Assembly (NCBI GenBank): GCA_964643885.1
Contig: CAZXUI010000068.1
Coordinates: 1-25,972 of the forward strand
Reading direction: 5' to 3'
Length of the DNA: 25,972 nucleotides
Source: CAADGL01 sp964643885
GTDB taxonomy: Bacteria; Planctomycetota; Phycisphaerae; UBA1845; Fen-1342
Below the pieces are notes generated by a model that worked only from the letters and a program-made list of their open reading frames with translations, was not told the DNA's origin and ran no database searches. This document shows, in pieces, positions 23,763 to 25,972 of the stretch (positions are counted from its first letter, which is position 1; each line of letters opens with the position of its first letter). Both the position numbers and the translations under genes were made by a program.

Positions 23763-23791
23763 GCATGCTTACGCCTGCGGCGAAAGCATGC
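23763..23791. repeat. GCATGCTT hairpin element (REP-like), copy 2
   Basis: Outer stem GCATGCTT (23763-23770) with AAGCATGC (23784-23791), inner stem CGCC/GGCG, loop TGC, followed by CACCC. Compared with copy 1 at 1160-1188, the last base pair of the outer stem has changed from C-G to T-A on both sides, a compensatory change. It lies 22 bases after the coiled-coil gene. Confidence 0.8.
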
Positions 23792-23826
23792 CACCCTTCG
23801 ATTCCCCCATATTCGGAGCAGAGGTG

Positions 23827-23907
23827 CACCGGCTATTAGCCGGTGCCACACCTGCCGAGGCGGCTTACGACCTTAGCCCGTGCCACACTTGCTGAGGTGA
23901 TTCGCCG
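23827..23907. repeat. Perfect 8-bp hairpin and imperfect 27-bp direct repeat between convergent genes
   Basis: CACCGGCT (23827-23834) and AGCCGGTG (23838-23845) form a perfect stem with a three-base loop. The segment TTAGCCGGTGCCACACCTGC recurs 37 bp downstream with several transitions (from 23873). The region separates the convergent coiled-coil and sugar transferase genes and may end transcription from either side, although no T tract follows. Confidence 0.65.
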
Positions 23908-23937
23908 GATTCCGGTCACGCGCGCGGGCCGTGAGCG

Positions 23938-25344
23938 CTACGTCTCGTGCCGGCTGAACCAGACGCCGGTCAGCGTCTGGAGCAGGATGCGCATGTCGAG
24001 CGCGAGGCTCCAGTTCCTGATGTAGTGCACGTCGTGCTGGATGCGCTTCTTGAGCGACGTGTCGCCGCGCCAGCCGTTGATCTGGGCGTAGCCCGTCATG
24101 CCCGCCTTCATCTTGTGACGCAGCATGTAGCGCGGAATCTCGTGCTTGAAGCGGGCGATGAACTCCGGCCGCTCGGGCCGCGGGCCGACCAGCGACATCT
24201 CGCCGCTGAGGACGTTGAAGAGGTTGGGCAGCTCGTCGAGGCTCGTGCGGCGGAGGAACGCGCCGATGGAGGTGCGGCGGGGGTCCTGCTTCTGCGACCA
24301 GACGGCGCCGGCCGCCTCGGCGTCGAGCCGCATGGTGCGGAACTTGATGATGGTGAATTCCTGGCCGTCCAGGCCCATGCGGCGCTGGCGATAGAAGACC
24401 GGGCCGGGGCTGCTGAGCTTGACCAGCAGGGCGATGACGGCCATCGCGGGCAGGGCGATCAGCAGGCAGATGCCGCCGACGACCACGTCAAAGGCGCGCT
24501 TGGAGAGCGCGTTCCAGCCGTGCAGCGGCGTCTGCCGCAGGGCGAGGATCGGCACCTCGTCGAGCTGGCTGATGTTCGGCCGCATGGCGTAGGCCGGATC
24601 GATCTCCGGCACGAGGCGGACGTCGGCCGTGCAGGTCTCGAGGGCGGCGAGGACGTCGTTGACGCGGTGGGCGCGGTCGCCGGGCAGGGCGATGAAGACG
24701 GAGTCGACCGGGTGGTCGGTGACGACGCGGGCCAACTCGTCGAGCGGTCCACGGACGGGCAGGCCGCGGACGGAGTTGGGCTTGCCGCCGTCGCGGTCGT
24801 CGACGAAGTAGAGCACCTCGATGCCGGTCCAACTGTTGCGGCGCAGGGCGTGGAGCAGGCGCTGGGCGTTGCGGCCGCTGCCGATGATGGCTGCCGTGCG
24901 GCGGTTGAGGCCGCGGCGGCGGAGCGAGCGGACGAGGGCTCGGACGGTGCCGCGGAAGAGGGCGAAGAATGAGGTTCCGACGACTGCGTACGTGAGCAGG
25001 AAGCCGCGGGACATCTTGTTGGTCTGCGGCAGGGCGTAGTCGATGAGGACGACGGCGATGATGGCCGCGAAGAAGGCTTTTACGATGTCGCGGGTCTCGT
25101 GGAGGATGGCCCCGTCGCGGCGTGGGCGGTAGAGTCTGGCCCGATAAAAGATGAGGATGTGTGCGGCGACGACGATGGGCAGGAGCGGGACGTATTGGGT
25201 GAGCAGGTCGGGGACGCCCTTGGCGGGGTCCACCGGGAGGTATTCGAAGCGGATGTAGAAGCTGAGGAGCCAGGCGGCGGCGATGGCGCAGGCGTCGGCG
25301 ATGACGAGCAGAGTAAGGACGAGCTGGCTGTGCTGCTTGAGCAT
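23938..25344 (-). CDS. Exopolysaccharide polyprenyl glycosylphosphotransferase (WcaJ/WbaP-type)
   Basis: A 468-residue enzyme that starts surface glycan synthesis by transferring a sugar-1-phosphate from a nucleotide sugar to undecaprenyl phosphate at the inner membrane. It has four N-terminal membrane spans (about 8-30, 53-68, 90-103, 114-130), a CoA-binding-like Rossmann domain with GSGRNA (155-160), the reentrant helix after KRAFDVVVGG (282-291), and the catalytic C-terminal part: SPGPVFYRQRRMGLDG, IKFRTM, LRRTSLDELPNL with the Asp369-Glu370 dyad, and GEMSLVGPRPERP. The full family architecture is intact. A GATAAT box lies on the minus strand at 25397-25392, 48 bases upstream. No flippase or polymerase gene is in this window. 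Confidence 0.95.
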   Translation of the reverse strand: MLKQHSQLVLTLLVIADACAIAAAWLLSFYIRFEYLPVDPAKGVPDLLTQYVPLLPIVVAAHILIFYRARLYRPRRDGAILHETRDIVKAFFAAIIAVVLIDYALPQTNKMSRGFLLTYAVVGTSFFALFRGTVRALVRSLRRRGLNRRTAAIIGSGRNAQRLLHALRRNSWTGIEVLYFVDDRDGGKPNSVRGLPVRGPLDELARVVTDHPVDSVFIALPGDRAHRVNDVLAALETCTADVRLVPEIDPAYAMRPNISQLDEVPILALRQTPLHGWNALSKRAFDVVVGGICLLIALPAMAVIALLVKLSSPGPVFYRQRRMGLDGQEFTIIKFRTMRLDAEAAGAVWSQKQDPRRTSIGAFLRRTSLDELPNLFNVLSGEMSLVGPRPERPEFIARFKHEIPRYMLRHKMKAGMTGYAQINGWRGDTSLKKRIQHDVHYIRNWSLALDMRILLQTLTGVWFSRHET

Positions 25345-25481
25345 GCGCGGGTGCGCTCCGTCGCTGCGGCGCGGCGTGGCCGGCCGGCGGTATTATCGCG
25401 GCGGGGTCAAGCGGGGGGAAGGGTCGGGGGTGTGAGATTGGGACTGGCGCGGGGCTGTGAGCGGCCGCGCGGGAGGCGACG

Positions 25482-25580
25482 ATGCAGGATACGGAGCTGA
25501 TGTTTCCGGTGGTGAGTTTCGTGGTGGTGGTGGTGTGGGCGATCGCGGTTCTTTTCGGGATTTGGAAGGGCGTGCGGTGA
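25482..25580 (+). CDS. Small single-span membrane peptide (32 residues)
   Basis: An ATG at 25482 preceded by GGGAGG at 25471-25476, five bases away, opens a 32-residue frame ending at TGA 25578. The peptide has a short acidic start (MQDTEL), a continuous hydrophobic stretch of about 19 residues with two Trp, and a basic end (WKGVR). This is the typical make-up of a small N-out/C-in membrane peptide. The ribosome binding site is the strongest in this part of the window. It is divergent from the sugar transferase gene. I recognise no family, so the evidence is the coding layout alone. Confidence 0.6.
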   Translation: MQDTELMFPVVSFVVVVVWAIAVLFGIWKGVR

Positions 25581-25614
25581 CGCTTCGGCGGGCGGAGGCG
25601 CGGCGCGTAGTGGC

Positions 25615-25691
25615 GGCAAAGAGAATCTTTGCCGTACCTCGCGTTCGGAGCGGGCATCGCCGGCTGGTGCGAGATTTCTATCTCGCACCAG
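25615..25691. repeat. Two consecutive hairpins (8 bp and 12 bp stems)
   Basis: GGCAAAGA (25615-25622) pairs with TCTTTGCC (25626-25633) around GAA. Then a 12-bp stem, CTGGTGCGAGAT (25664-25675) with ATCTCGCACCAG (25680-25691), closes a four-base TTCT loop. No T tract follows either, so they are REP-like palindromes or mRNA-end structures after the small membrane peptide gene, not classic terminators. Confidence 0.75.
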
Positions 25692-25805
25692 GACCGCACG
25701 ATCGAGGCGGTCGCCAGATCGGAATGAGAATGCGAAGCCGGTTTGTCCCGCTTGTGCCGTGATTCGAGACGAAGGCCCCACGGACGACGTACGGGGGTGA
25801 GCTTT

Positions 25806-25825
25806 CCGGTGGCTGAAGCCACCGG
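25806..25825. repeat. Perfect 9-bp palindromic stem
   Basis: CCGGTGGCT (25806-25814) and AGCCACCGG (25817-25825) are separated by only two bases (GA). It sits 33 bases before the right-hand 28-bp repeat array, adding to the palindrome cluster. Confidence 0.8.
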
Positions 25826-25857
25826 CTACGGTCGTTTGCCCTGACGGGCAAGAGGAC

Positions 25858-25972
25858 GACCGGTCGGAGACCGGTCCCCCAATCAGACCGGTCGGAGACC
25901 GGTCCCCCAATCAGACTGGTCAGAGACCGGTCCCCCAATCAGACCGGTCAGAGACCGGTCCCCCAATCAGAC
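25858..25972 (+). repeat. Tandem array of the 28-bp palindromic repeat (right copy)
   Basis: Four units start at 25858, 25886, 25914 and 25942 with an exact 28-bp period, and a fifth begins at the last three bases, so the array leaves the window. The first two units have a GGA loop, the others AGA. Unit three has ACTGGTC in its left arm, where plus-strand RNA would still pair through a G-U wobble. Orientation is the same as in the array at 1-135. Confidence 0.95.

Noticed and set aside
25678..25972. Peptides encoded across the right-hand repeat array (GDRSLTG-like)
   Set aside because: The 28-bp period shifts frame in every unit, and there is no ribosome binding site.

Overview
The window is high-GC DNA from what looks like a member of the Planctomycetota, possibly a Phycisphaerae-type lineage. 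The evidence is the mix of families: an adjacent DUF1800/DUF1501 pair with a Tat signal, a pseudopilin-like protein with the planctomycete C-terminal H-x(n)-DG signature, a CPxC-x-YNLR zinc-ribbon membrane protein, and an unusual HldE-like fusion. This is inference from gene content; there is no rRNA or other phylogenetic marker. No rRNA, tRNA or CRISPR array was seen.

Layout. Positions 1-135: array of a 28-bp palindromic repeat. 252-1019 (+): exported YcaC-like isochorismatase-fold hydrolase. 1020-1353: repeat debris, including a hairpin element and the 5' fossil of an IS3-type orfA. 1354-4308 (-): a tightly packed four-gene operon (pseudopilin, 12-Cys secreted protein, membrane-anchored secreted protein, MauE/DoxX-like membrane protein), visibly less GC-rich than its surroundings. 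4817-6547 (-): PolX. 6848-11326 (+): secreted protein, DUF1800 and DUF1501, with palindromic repeats between the last two. 11370-12131 (-): frameshifted DUF3800 gene. 12563-15489 (-): GT2 glycosyltransferase and a cytidylyltransferase/PfkB fusion, translationally coupled. 15779-16885 (+): double zinc-ribbon membrane protein. 16902-17525 (-): exported glutathione peroxidase. 17767-19119 (-): HflX. 19353-20561 (+): an orphan topoisomerase VI subunit A-like protein. 20699-22176 (+): a decayed AAA ATPase coupled to an intact DUF4276/TOPRIM-like gene. 22527-23741 (+): coiled-coil protein. 23938-25344 (-): polyprenyl-phosphate sugar transferase. 25482-25580 (+): a 32-residue single-span membrane peptide. 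25615-25972: hairpins, then the 28-bp repeat array again.

How the genes work together. The coupled glycosyltransferase/cytidylyltransferase pair and the sugar-phosphate transferase point to cell-surface glycan synthesis. The 1354-4308 operon looks like an envelope module in which a disulphide-rich secreted protein is made together with a pseudopilin and a membrane thiol-redox protein; it is the best candidate here for an undescribed system. The ATPase/DUF4276 pair resembles split OLD-type (ABC ATPase plus TOPRIM) defence modules, but the ATPase carries two lesions. At least six kinds of short repeat or hairpin sit between genes. Several touch stop codons, and one shows compensatory base changes between its two copies.
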